NCBI RefSeq assembly: GCF_013409995.1
Contig: NZ_JACCBX010000004.1
Coordinates: 434,001 to 498,000 of the forward strand
DNA length: 64,000 bases
Source: Neobacillus driksii
Lineage (GTDB): Bacteria > Bacillota > Bacilli > Bacillales > Cytobacillaceae
Reading direction: 5' to 3'
Shown here: piece by piece, positions 9,030-17,142 of the stretch
Layout: every line of letters begins with the position of its first letter
How positions within the stretch are numbered: position 1 is the first letter of the stretch
Program-made: the position numbers and the translations under genes
The notes under the pieces: model-generated
Databases searched by the model: none
Told to the model about the DNA's origin: nothing
Seen by the model: the letters and a program-made list of their open reading frames with translations, nothing else

Positions 9030-10538
9030 TCATTCTCCTTTCAATCTAGTAATACTGTAATCTTCTTCGTTATATCGCTTCTCATCGATATAGCCGCGAG
9101 CATGACCCCAAAAATACTTGGCTGGCTGCATATATTTTTCGAGTCCGGCACGCTTGATGGTTGAATTTGCCTCTTCATTAGCCTGAAGTAACACTGTGGT
9201 TTCATCAACGGTATGTACCTTACGACCTTCCATAATAACCCTTCCATCAACAATCACATGGTCGACATCATTAGCAACTGCTTGATATACCAAACGATGG
9301 ATATGCATAAATTCAGGAGTTAAATGTGGCTGGTTAAGGTTAACGGTAATCACATCGGCCTTTTTGCCGATTTCTATTGAACCGAGTTCATCGTCCCAAC
9401 CGATGCACTTCGCGGCATCAATCGTAACCATTTCTAATAGTTTTCCAGGCGGTAAATAATATTCATCTCTTAGAGCTGATTGGTGAACAAATTGTGTTTT
9501 TCTCATTGCCTGAAACATATCAAAGCTAGTACATGGTGATGTCCCATCTGTTGAGATAGCCACCGTTACTCCCAGTTCAATTAACTCAGGCACCGGAGTT
9601 CTCGCACTAACCTGGGTTATACCTGGAGAGGCACTCACATTCGTACCTGTATCCGCCAAGATCCTTGCCTCATCGAATGAAATTCCACGGCAATGCTGAA
9701 GGTGCACATCTGGACCTAACAAAGCATTTTCCCAATCATGGAAAGCAAGATGAATCATCCCGCCAAAGGCATCAGAATGGATCCGTGTTTTATACTTCCT
9801 TGCAATCTCACGAATTCTTTTTGCTTGAAAAAGATCATGATCCGTTAACCCATAAAGCCTCGCTGGTGACGTTGGACCAGATGGTTCGACAGATGTTACG
9901 ATGACAAATGGGGTTATAAAGGCACGGGTACGGTCTTCATTGGCATGATTCAGTGCTTCAATGACAGCTTCGGCTCCTTGCAGCACTTCTTCGTATGTTA
10001 CTTCTTTCGTAACCCTTTTACCATCCACCCAACGGCTGAATAAATGTGGCCATGGAGGATTGCATGGACCAGTACAAACAACTTCTCTTACACCAACTTC
10101 TGCGTATGCTTTCGCATGATTGATTGCGAAGATCGGATCATCAGATCGCGGCATAGACCCTAAAACAGATACACCCGTCGTAATACCAGCTTTTAATCGC
10201 TCAATTGCAGAAAGCTTTCCTTCGTAGTACCAAAAATCATCGGTAACAAAATGCTTATAAGTATTCGTCATAATGGGCATCCAGAAATCAGTATTATCCA
10301 TCGCAATGGTCTTAAACATCGAATGCCCGCCATGACCATGCACATCGATTAATCCTGGCAGAATACAATGGTGACTGCAATCAATCACTTTCTTCGCCTC
10401 AAATTTTGACGCTATATTTTCTGTTAAACCGATATCAATAATTCTGCCATCGTTAATAGCAACAGCACCATCTTGAAGAATTCGCCTGCTGGCGTCCATT
10501 GTGATAACAGTACCGTGAATTAGCAGCAAATCAATCAT
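9030..10538 (-). CDS. Amidohydrolase family protein (COG0402-like)
   Basis: The protein is 502 residues. The canonical metal-binding H-x-H is present in LPGLIDVHGHGGHS, followed by RIHSDAFGG (central His), LQHCRG and AISTDGTSPC (catalytic Asp). The N- and C-terminal beta-sandwich halves (LLIHGTVITMDASRR and VDHVIVDGRVIMEGRKV) are typical of deaminase/cyclic amide hydrolases. GGGAGG precedes the ATG. It heads a two-gene operon with the non-canonical amidohydrolase at 7558 and is divergent from the orphan YesN regulator at 10755, which may control it. The substrate is unknown. A heterocyclic amide is likely from the context. Confidence 0.82.
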   Translation of the reverse strand: MIDLLLIHGTVITMDASRRILQDGAVAINDGRIIDIGLTENIASKFEAKKVIDCSHHCILPGLIDVHGHGGHSMFKTIAMDNTDFWMPIMTNTYKHFVTDDFWYYEGKLSAIERLKAGITTGVSVLGSMPRSDDPIFAINHAKAYAEVGVREVVCTGPCNPPWPHLFSRWVDGKRVTKEVTYEEVLQGAEAVIEALNHANEDRTRAFITPFVIVTSVEPSGPTSPARLYGLTDHDLFQAKRIREIARKYKTRIHSDAFGGMIHLAFHDWENALLGPDVHLQHCRGISFDEARILADTGTNVSASPGITQVSARTPVPELIELGVTVAISTDGTSPCTSFDMFQAMRKTQFVHQSALRDEYYLPPGKLLEMVTIDAAKCIGWDDELGSIEIGKKADVITVNLNQPHLTPEFMHIHRLVYQAVANDVDHVIVDGRVIMEGRKVHTVDETTVLLQANEEANSTIKRAGLEKYMQPAKYFWGHARGYIDEKRYNEEDYSITRLKGE

Positions 10539-10754
10539 TTTTTTCCTCCCAATCCACCAATTCAGGTGTAGTTTCTACAATTTTTGATTGTTAGATTAAT
10601 TATAGAAAAAGAATCCTGGAATTATTTTCGGAATTATTACTCTTTTTTAAACTTTTTCTACTTCTTGTCTACATCATATTTACATCAATTATCCTTTTGT
10701 TTAAATTAAATGAAAGAACTGCATGGGAATCTTTAGCAGAGGGGCTGCATGTAA

Positions 10755-11459
10755 ATGAATGTCTTATTACTTGATGATGAACCATTAGAGTTAGAACAAC
10801 TAGAATACTTGTTGCAATCTGAATTTCCTTCATGGAAATTTTTTAAGGCTTCCGATGCTAGTCAAGCACATTCAATTAATCTAAATCATGAATTAGATTT
10901 GGCTTTTTTAGATATTAATCTTCCAGGAAAATCAGGCATTGAATTTGGGGAGGAACTGAGACAAAGCAATAAAGATGTGGAAATAATCATGGTTACTGCC
11001 TGCCAAGATTTCAGCTATGCTCAGCAATCAATTAGAATTGGGGTTGCTGACTATTTAACGAAACCTGTTATCGAGAGTGAATTGTTAAAGATTCTATCAA
11101 AGTATAAAAAACATCCATTTTCTCAAAATTATTCCAGCTTAATTCAATGCTCTCTCAAAGCTATTCACGAAATGTTTGCTGAAAAAGTCTCTCTTTCAGA
11201 TATCGCACGGAAGGTTCACGCTAACCCTACCTACCTAAGTCGGAAATTTCACGAAGAAACAGGTCTATCTTTTTCAGAATATTTAATTCAGTATCGTATC
11301 CACATGGCGAAACGGTTTTTAATAACGACTCCAAAATGGACTATAGCGGATGTTGCAGAAAACTCAGGATTTAGCAGTCAAAACTATTTTAGTACATTAT
11401 TTCGGAAAATAGAGGGAGTTTCCCCAACCGAATTTCGGGAGAAGGAAAGAAGTAAATAG
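10755..11459 (+). CDS. Orphan YesN-type response regulator (receiver + AraC HTH)
   Basis: The protein is 234 residues and co-linear with the regulator at 1060: the same start (MN-LL-DDEPLELEQLEYL), phospho-acceptor Asp53 in FLDINLPG, Lys103 in YLTKP, and an AraC HTH with PTYLSRKFHEETG and TLFRKIEG near the end. No kinase gene is adjacent. It may be driven by the kinase at 292 or work without phosphorylation. It is transcribed away from the amidohydrolase operon, and the 216-bp gap between them should hold both promoters. A strong terminator follows. Confidence 0.88.
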   Translation: MNVLLLDDEPLELEQLEYLLQSEFPSWKFFKASDASQAHSINLNHELDLAFLDINLPGKSGIEFGEELRQSNKDVEIIMVTACQDFSYAQQSIRIGVADYLTKPVIESELLKILSKYKKHPFSQNYSSLIQCSLKAIHEMFAEKVSLSDIARKVHANPTYLSRKFHEETGLSFSEYLIQYRIHMAKRFLITTPKWTIADVAENSGFSSQNYFSTLFRKIEGVSPTEFREKERSK

Positions 11460-11475
11460 CAATTTTTTTAAAACA

Positions 11476-11508
11476 AAGTCCGGCACTTTTATAAATAGTG
11501 CCGGACTT
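11476..11508. terminator. Strong bidirectional terminator
   Basis: A perfect 12-bp stem pairs AAGTCCGGCACT (11476-11487) with AGTGCCGGACTT (11497-11508), with a 9-nt loop. It separates the regulator gene from the convergent carbamate kinase operon. Confidence 0.85.
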
Positions 11509-11521
11509 CTGTTATTACCCA

Positions 11522-12499
11522 CTATTGCATACAATGAGAGCTACTTAAACATTTGACAATGTGAGTACCTTGTTTTTCATTAATCGCATCCTGTAAACTT
11601 TCCGGGTTTGTAATAACAACTTTCTTTCCACCATTTTCTAAGAAGCTTAAGCTAGCCTCAATTTTTGGCAGCATACTGCCTGGTGCAAAATGGTTTTCAA
11701 GAACATATTGTTTTGTCTCTTCAACAGTAATTTTTTCTAAGGCCAATTGATTTGGTTTTCCAAAATTAATACATACTCTTGGAACACCAGTTGTAATAAT
11801 TAATGTCTCAGCATTGACTTGTTCCGCTAAAAGGCTGGTAGCAAAATCTTTATCTATTACTGCATCAACACCCAAGTACTCATTCTCTCTTGTTTTTATA
11901 ACGGGAATACCGCCGCCGCCAGCCGCAATCACAACGTATCCAGCATCTACCAATGATTTAATGGCTTCCTTTTCAACAATATCAATTGGCTTTGGTGATG
12001 GAACCACTCTACGATAACCACGTCCGGAATCTTCCATAAAAGTCCACTCAGGATGTTCCATTTTCATTTCTTCTGCTTGTTCTAAAGTGAAGAACGAACC
12101 AACCGGTTTAGTTGGATTTTCGAAATTCGGATCATTAATGTCAACTTCAACTTGTGTAATGATCGTTGCAACTTTTTTATTCATACCTCTTTTAATAAAT
12201 TCGTTTGTTAAGGCTTGTTGAATTTGATATCCAATACCACCTTGTGTATCTGCCACACAATTGACAAGTGGCACATCCGTCATACCTGCAATTTCACTTG
12301 CAATTTCAGATCTTCTAAGTCCAAAACCAACCTGTGGACCATTTCCATGTGTCACAACCACATTGTATCCTTCTTGAACCATATCTGCGATATTAACAGC
12401 GGTTTCCTGAACAGCTTCATATTGATCTTGAACAGAGTCGCGTCCATTGTCCCGAACTAGAGAGTTCCCACCAATTGCAACTATAACTAAATTACTCAT
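11522..12499 (-). CDS. arcC: Carbamate kinase
   Basis: The protein is 325 residues (family about 310). It opens with VIVAIGGNSL and has VVTHGNGPQVG, VNCVADTQGGIGYQIQQAL, VIAAGGGGIPV and a central VDAVIDKDF with the ATP-site Lys. Carbamate kinase makes ATP from carbamoyl phosphate and ADP. With allGFH encoded 7 kb upstream, the likely role is the last step of oxalurate breakdown (AllK role) rather than arginine deiminase metabolism; no arcA or arcB is present. It overlaps the ankyrin-TPR gene by 4 bp and is third in a permease-ankyrin/TPR-kinase operon. AGGAGG precedes the ATG. Confidence 0.95.
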   Translation of the reverse strand: MSNLVIVAIGGNSLVRDNGRDSVQDQYEAVQETAVNIADMVQEGYNVVVTHGNGPQVGFGLRRSEIASEIAGMTDVPLVNCVADTQGGIGYQIQQALTNEFIKRGMNKKVATIITQVEVDINDPNFENPTKPVGSFFTLEQAEEMKMEHPEWTFMEDSGRGYRRVVPSPKPIDIVEKEAIKSLVDAGYVVIAAGGGGIPVIKTRENEYLGVDAVIDKDFATSLLAEQVNAETLIITTGVPRVCINFGKPNQLALEKITVEETKQYVLENHFAPGSMLPKIEASLSFLENGGKKVVITNPESLQDAINEKQGTHIVKCLSSSHCMQ

Positions 12500-13686
12500 T
12501 CACATACCTCCTGTACATCTAATTGTTGTTTTAATAATTCAAGTGATTGGTTCTTATGCAATTGATACAACGGATTGGCTGGATCGTTTGCAATCGCATT
12601 TTCAATTGCCACAATTGCTGCTTCATGCCTTCTGAGAGACCTCAAGCTGTTTGCTTTATGGAAAGAAAAATCATATCTATTTGACTGAAGTGCTAAAAGC
12701 TTATCCATTTCTGTTACAGCTTCCTCATGTCTTCCTAGTTCTCTTAGGTAATTTGATTTATGGTAACGATAAAATGTTTCAGAAGGTTCTAATTCACATG
12801 CTTTGTCATATTCAGCTAGTGCTTCATCTGTTTTTTTCATTAACCTTAGGCAATTAGCGGTATAGAAATAATAATCAAGATCATTTGGACTAAGGACTAA
12901 TGCCTTTCGATATTCTTTGAGGGCTTCATCATAACGCTTTAGTTCTTGCAAAGAATAGCCTTTGTAGAAATAATAATCTAGATTATTGGGATCTATCTCG
13001 ATAGCTTGATTCATTTCTGAAATTGTTTCTTCATACTTATCATCTAAATAGAAAGCTTTTGCACGGTTTATATATTCATTTTGTTCAACATACTTATTCG
13101 TAAGAATCTTTACTACCTTTTCCTGTTTTAATTCTTTGGCATGCTGAAGTGATGACTTCCCATCCCTGTCTGGTAAATTTACATCCGCACCAGCTTTTAC
13201 AAGTAATTCAATTATCAGGGAGTAAAGACGGCCGCCATTACCCAAAATGACTGACTCTAAAAGAGCAGACCAGCCTAAATTGTTGGCGTGATTGACAGGG
13301 ATACCAGCCTCCAAGCATCTTTGTACGGTTTTCAGATAGCCTTTTTCACTGGAAGGCAATAATGCAGTTCCGCCAAATCGGTTTACGCTGTTTAAATCTG
13401 CTCCATAATGAAGCATTTCGCTTAAAATTTCATGAAAACCGTTAGCACCAGAACAAATAAATGGTGTCAATTGTGTTATATCTCTCGTGTTTACATCACT
13501 GCCAGCTTCTAATAACAGTTTTACGACAGGAAGTTGATTTTTCTGTGTCGCAGCCATCAAAGCTGTTCGGCCATCTGCGTCTTTAAAAGCCACGTCTGCT
13601 CCATTTTCTAATAATTGTTTTACAGCTTCTATATCTCCACGTTCACTTGCTTGGATTAGCTCCGTGTTTTGATCCATTATAAACAT
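12496..13686 (-). CDS. Ankyrin-repeat/TPR fusion protein in the carbamate kinase operon
   Basis: The protein is 396 residues with no signal peptide, so it is predicted cytoplasmic. Residues of about 1-195 form five to six ankyrin repeats (for example DADGRTALMAATQKNQLPVV and GADVNLPDRDGKSSL). About 200-390 form five TPRs of 34 residues with near-identical cores such as LDYYFYKGYSLQELKRYDEALKEY. Both repeat types bind proteins. No enzymatic motif was found. It lies between an NCS2-like permease and carbamate kinase and overlaps the latter by 4 bp, so it is co-translated. A scaffold or regulator of the pathway enzymes or the permease is a reasonable inference. The start is uncertain: ATG at 13686 or 13677. 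Confidence 0.85.
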   Translation of the reverse strand: MFIMDQNTELIQASERGDIEAVKQLLENGADVAFKDADGRTALMAATQKNQLPVVKLLLEAGSDVNTRDITQLTPFICSGANGFHEILSEMLHYGADLNSVNRFGGTALLPSSEKGYLKTVQRCLEAGIPVNHANNLGWSALLESVILGNGGRLYSLIIELLVKAGADVNLPDRDGKSSLQHAKELKQEKVVKILTNKYVEQNEYINRAKAFYLDDKYEETISEMNQAIEIDPNNLDYYFYKGYSLQELKRYDEALKEYRKALVLSPNDLDYYFYTANCLRLMKKTDEALAEYDKACELEPSETFYRYHKSNYLRELGRHEEAVTEMDKLLALQSNRYDFSFHKANSLRSLRRHEAAIVAIENAIANDPANPLYQLHKNQSLELLKQQLDVQEVCE

Positions 13687-13778
13687 TATCCCCTTTATCC
13701 ATTATTCGAGATTAATAATTTTCACCTTCGAAAGCCTGAAGAGCTTTAACTATCGAAGGTGAATTCCGAAAAATTTAA

Positions 13779-15326
13779 TTATGCTGCATTTTCTCCGGAT
13801 TCAGGTTTTGCCTGAGCTTTACTACGATCCATCATAAATTTGATAACAAATATAGCTGCAATCATTAGGTAGCCAAAGAAGAATTCTACAGAAGCCCCCT
13901 TCGCAAATGCCACTGTCGGAGAGTGGATAAATCCTACAATAGACAATGCGGCTGCTACCGCTGCTGCTGCAGCACCACGTAACGGTTTATCATTAATAGC
14001 AAATATTGCTATACATCCCCATAATAGACTGGCAATCGGTGCACCATTTCCTAAATGAGATAATCCTTCGTAATAAACCCCTTTACTAGCAAGTTTATCA
14101 ATCCCCACAGTGCCCGCGGCCGTTCCTGCTGCACCAAGTACATTATTAGCAAGAGTCAGAGCCCAGTTGGCGATCCATGGGAATAATGCAATAAAGATAA
14201 CCGGTACTTCAATTTTAGGGGTTTCACGAACCACTTGGTTGGCTGTTACAACTCCGATATAAACTAGGATAGGAGCGATGGCATAAATCGGAATGACCGC
14301 TAATAAAAATGCTCCAATACCAAAAAGTGAAAGAATTAACATTGATAAACCCGTTGCCACTGTATAGCCAATACCTGCACCCATTGATTTCCATCCTGGG
14401 TGTCCAACATATACAGTTACTGGATATGGATTTCCAAATACTGCACCAATACAAGAAGCAATACCATTTGTTAACATAACTTGTCTTGTTTGATATTCAT
14501 CCCCTGCAGTATGGGCACTTTCAATATTCTCTAAGTCAAACACATAGTTAGAAAGACCTAGTGGTATAGCGGAAGCCAAATACGGAAGGGCATGTGGCAA
14601 CCCTTGCATAAAACCATCAATATTTAAAGATGGAGGATTGAATCCAAAAGATGATAAGGATTGTGAAATCGCACCTGGCTCCATTACACCTAAAGCCCAG
14701 GCAATCCCTGTACCTACAGCAAGCAATAAAAATCCTGTTGGAATTTTTGCAAAGACCGGTGATTTACCAAACCAGTTGATGAAAATAATGATTAATACAG
14801 CAAAAGCAATCATCGGTGCTTCAAAGGCTTGTAACATAGGGTTCATGGCTAATAATAAAAGTCCAAGACCAGATAAGCATGATAATAATACTGTTCTAGG
14901 AATGATTCTTCGGATCGTATCTCCTAATAGTGAGCCCACTACCAGGATCATTGCTTCTACGAAACACCAAACTAGTGCAATGCCAATCGCAAATTCATAA
15001 TCTTTTGTTTGGGTATAGACTGGCAATATAACTAAAAAAGTTACCGTAAATATGGACGGTGCACTTGGTCCCGAAGGCAATGCTGTTACATCAGTTCTGC
15101 CTGTTTTTTTAGCTAGTCGATAAGCAAAAAAGCCATACGCACAACTTGCGATAAATATCCCCATGCCAAAAGCTGGAGCAATTTTCCCGTAAACGACTGC
15201 TGATGGAATACCAACGACAAAAATTAATAATGACATCATGGTTAGAAGATTGGTTAAGTTATTAGCAAGTAAGCCGAAATAAGCGGCTAAATCCCCTTTT
15301 TTCCAAAATTTAATTGTTTGATCCAT
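13779..15326 (-). CDS. NCS2-like (xanthine/uracil-type) permease 1
   Basis: The protein is 515 residues with about 12-14 membrane helices. It belongs to the nucleobase:cation symporter-2 / SLC23-like fold: helical repeat ends such as GLSNYVFDLENIESA, FGNPYPVTVYVGHPGWKSMGAG and LGNGAPIASLLWGC. A paralogue with the same layout is at 17143. Members usually carry purines, pyrimidines or related anions with H+ or Na+. GAGGTGAAAGGT precedes the ATG. It is the first gene of an operon continuing with the ankyrin-TPR protein and carbamate kinase, and is preceded by a conserved 80-bp leader element (15520-15599) and a good sigma-A promoter. Confidence 0.82.
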   Translation of the reverse strand: MDQTIKFWKKGDLAAYFGLLANNLTNLLTMMSLLIFVVGIPSAVVYGKIAPAFGMGIFIASCAYGFFAYRLAKKTGRTDVTALPSGPSAPSIFTVTFLVILPVYTQTKDYEFAIGIALVWCFVEAMILVVGSLLGDTIRRIIPRTVLLSCLSGLGLLLLAMNPMLQAFEAPMIAFAVLIIIFINWFGKSPVFAKIPTGFLLLAVGTGIAWALGVMEPGAISQSLSSFGFNPPSLNIDGFMQGLPHALPYLASAIPLGLSNYVFDLENIESAHTAGDEYQTRQVMLTNGIASCIGAVFGNPYPVTVYVGHPGWKSMGAGIGYTVATGLSMLILSLFGIGAFLLAVIPIYAIAPILVYIGVVTANQVVRETPKIEVPVIFIALFPWIANWALTLANNVLGAAGTAAGTVGIDKLASKGVYYEGLSHLGNGAPIASLLWGCIAIFAINDKPLRGAAAAAVAAALSIVGFIHSPTVAFAKGASVEFFFGYLMIAAIFVIKFMMDRSKAQAKPESGENAA

Positions 15327-15519
15327 TACCTTTCACCTCTTATATGAATTAGTTTGTTGGATGTAAAAAATTTGTTCACATTACTACATACTCTTTTATT
15401 TCATTTGCCTCCTTTGTGGCAGAGAATCTTATTTTTCTCTGGAGATTTTATAAATCTAAAAGAGAAATAATAGCATTTCGTAACCCCTTACATCCTTCAT
15501 TTTAGTAGGTAAAGCTTTC

Positions 15520-15599
15520 TAGGTCATTGGATACCAAAACCAAAAAGAACGCTGTTCATTTAGGCAAGTTATACAATAATGTATGTACAAAATATGACC
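15520..15599 (-). promoter_or_regulatory. Shared 80-bp element, copy A (permease 1 operon leader)
   Basis: It aligns without gaps to copies at 18883-18962 (about 67/80 identical by hand count) and 23115-23194 (about 50/80). The most constant blocks are CATA near the start, TTGTA at 24-28, CTTTTTGG at 53-60 and the C-[AG]-ATG block near 71-75. As RNA, the ends GGTCAT/ATGACC pair, and an internal 11-bp arm (CCTAAATGAAC with GTTCTTTTTGG) forms a hairpin with two T-T mismatches. It lies at the predicted 5' end of the transcript. It is either a structured leader or a protein binding region. Confidence 0.65.
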
Positions 15600-15602
15600 T
15601 GG

Positions 15603-15631
15603 ATTTTAGACTAGAAAAACCTTTAAAACAA
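15603..15631 (-). promoter_or_regulatory. Sigma-A promoter of the permease 1 operon
   Basis: On the minus strand, TTGTTT (15626-15631) and TAAAAT (15603-15608) are separated by 17 bp. The predicted start falls at the beginning of the shared 80-bp element, giving a leader of about 270 nt. An ATTGTGCAAA motif lies about 17 bp upstream of the -35 box (15649-15658), and the same motif sits at the same place before permease 2 (19010-19019). Confidence 0.6.
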
Positions 15632-15732
15632 CGCGATTATTTGTTATGTTTGCACAATCTTTTAATTGCATTATATGACTATTTTTTTTAGTATTAATTG
15701 AAACAATCAATAGACAGGACGTGTAAATAATA

Positions 15733-16602
15733 GTGAAGAAAACTGTAATTTATAAAGAAGGTGTAAATTTCTCAATAAAGGCAGATTTTTATGGAACTAA
15801 CCATGAAAATGCTCCTGTCATCATTTATATCCATGGTGGCGGGTTAATTTGGGGAACAAGAGAAGAAATAAGTGAAGAAATGGTTCAACTTTATACCAAC
15901 AATGGTTTCGCACTTTTTTCAATAGACTATAGGCTGGCTCCCTCCACAAAGCTACCGGAAATCCTTGAGGATATTAAAGATGCAATCCTTTGGATTCATA
16001 TTGAAGGACCAAAACAATTTTCCATAGATTCGAAAAAAATTGCAGTTGTAGGTAGTTCTGCCGGTGGATTTTTAGCACTTACTACTGGAACTTTTACTCA
16101 TAAGCCCTCTGCAATTGTTTCCTTTTACGGATACGGGGATCTTGTTGGGAGTTGGGCAACAAGTCCAAGTAAATATTATTGTCAAAAGGATATTGTTTCT
16201 AAGGAACTTGCTTACAAACTTATAACAGATAAAATACTAACTGAGGCGTCTGTAGAAGAACGGTTTCTATTTTACGTTTACGCGAGACAGAATGGGGTTT
16301 GGATCGAAGAAATTACAGGTGTAAATCTTTCAGACAATAAAGAAGCACTCTATCAATTTTGCCCGAATCGTAATGTTACAAATGAATTCCCCCCAACTTT
16401 ATTACTACATGGAACGAAAGATTCGGATGTTCCATACGAACAGTCAGTATTTATGAGGGGAGCCCTTATTAAACAATCGGTTGAAGCACGACTTATTACG
16501 ATACCAAATGGTGAGCATGTATTTGATAAAAACTTTGAAGATCCGATCGTTCAACATGCACTTCAACAAGTCATTGATTTTTTAAAAACTCACCTGAATT
16601 AA
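15733..16602 (+). CDS. Alpha/beta hydrolase (esterase/carboxylamidase-like)
   Basis: The protein is 289 residues. It has the oxyanion motif YIHGGGLIWG, the nucleophile motif GSSAGG (Ser about residue 109), an acid region HGTKDSDVPYEQS and a C-terminal GEHVFD His. This is the hormone-sensitive-lipase/alpha-beta hydrolase-3 style fold. The start is a GTG at 15733 with a weak ribosome binding site (CAGGACG). It is transcribed divergently from permease 1 and shares its control region. Substrate unknown. It may cleave an ester or amide made in the pathway. No signal peptide is seen, so it is cytoplasmic. Confidence 0.78.
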   Translation: MKKTVIYKEGVNFSIKADFYGTNHENAPVIIYIHGGGLIWGTREEISEEMVQLYTNNGFALFSIDYRLAPSTKLPEILEDIKDAILWIHIEGPKQFSIDSKKIAVVGSSAGGFLALTTGTFTHKPSAIVSFYGYGDLVGSWATSPSKYYCQKDIVSKELAYKLITDKILTEASVEERFLFYVYARQNGVWIEEITGVNLSDNKEALYQFCPNRNVTNEFPPTLLLHGTKDSDVPYEQSVFMRGALIKQSVEARLITIPNGEHVFDKNFEDPIVQHALQQVIDFLKTHLN

Positions 16603-16607
16603 AAATA

Positions 16608-16630
16608 GCCCAGCAGATTACTAGCTGGGC
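16608..16630 (-). terminator. Terminator of the permease 2-guanine deaminase operon
   Basis: GCCCAGC (16608-16614) pairs with GCTGGGC (16624-16630). On the minus strand the stem is followed by TATTTTTAATT. It also lies just after the hydrolase stop codon on the plus strand, so it may serve both genes. Confidence 0.7.
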
Positions 16631-16673
16631 ATTAAACTTAAGTTTAAGTCTATTGAATAATTGAAATATATTG

Positions 16674-17123
16674 TTATTTATTAGATTTATGGAAAAACTC
16701 AAACAAATGATCACAATCTTCTCTTTGCTCTACTTTAACCATATTGAGAACACTTTTATCTTCACCGGTTAAGTACTTTCGTAAATGCATATCAGAGAAG
16801 CCATGTTTATCAGCATCTTCGCTGGTGTTACAGTAATAAACTTCTTTAATACCAGCCCATATAATAGCGGATACACACATTGGACAAGGTTCACAAGTTG
16901 CATAGATAACACAATCAGACAAATCCATAGTTCCTAATTTTTTACAAGCCTCACGAATAGCAACCATTTCAGCATGAGCAGATGGGTCAGTATCTCTCAT
17001 CATTGTATTGCTTACTACAGCGATAATTTCATCACCGCGTACGATTGTTGCACCAAATGGTCCACCAACTTTGTTTGCCATACCAACAAGTGTTGCACCT
17101 GCAGCTAATTTCATATAATCCAT
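16674..17123 (-). CDS. guaD: Guanine deaminase-like cytidine/deoxycytidylate deaminase family enzyme
   Basis: The start at 17123 (MDYMKLAAG) is preferred because AGGAGGAATT lies just upstream. A longer frame to 17162 would overlap the permease gene. The product is 149 residues. Zinc and catalytic motifs are HAE (His50, Glu52) and PCPMC (Cys80, Cys83), with GGPFGATIV at the N-terminus, as in B. subtilis GuaD. The reaction would be guanine to xanthine plus ammonia. Related deaminases act on cytosine, creatinine or ammelide, so the substrate is not certain. It follows the NCS2-like permease 2 by 19 bp, which suggests uptake and deamination of the same base. Confidence 0.83.
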   Translation of the reverse strand: MDYMKLAAGATLVGMANKVGGPFGATIVRGDEIIAVVSNTMMRDTDPSAHAEMVAIREACKKLGTMDLSDCVIYATCEPCPMCVSAIIWAGIKEVYYCNTSEDADKHGFSDMHLRKYLTGEDKSVLNMVKVEQREDCDHLFEFFHKSNK

Positions 17124-17142
17124 TTCAAAATTCCTCCTATTT

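Noticed and set aside
11522..12499. Arginine deiminase pathway
   Set aside because: Carbamate kinase is present but no arcA, arcB or arcD lies nearby. The oxamic transcarbamylase genes explain it better.
15520..15599. PucR box (TTGGTTAA type) inside the shared element
   Set aside because: The CTTTTTGGTTT block only partly resembles the box, with wrong spacing and end bases.
15327..15732. Known purine (guanine/xanthine-type) riboswitch before the NCS2-like permeases
   Set aside because: The purine aptamer core (TATA junction, TCTACC, CTA with two kissing loops) is not present. The conserved element is different.
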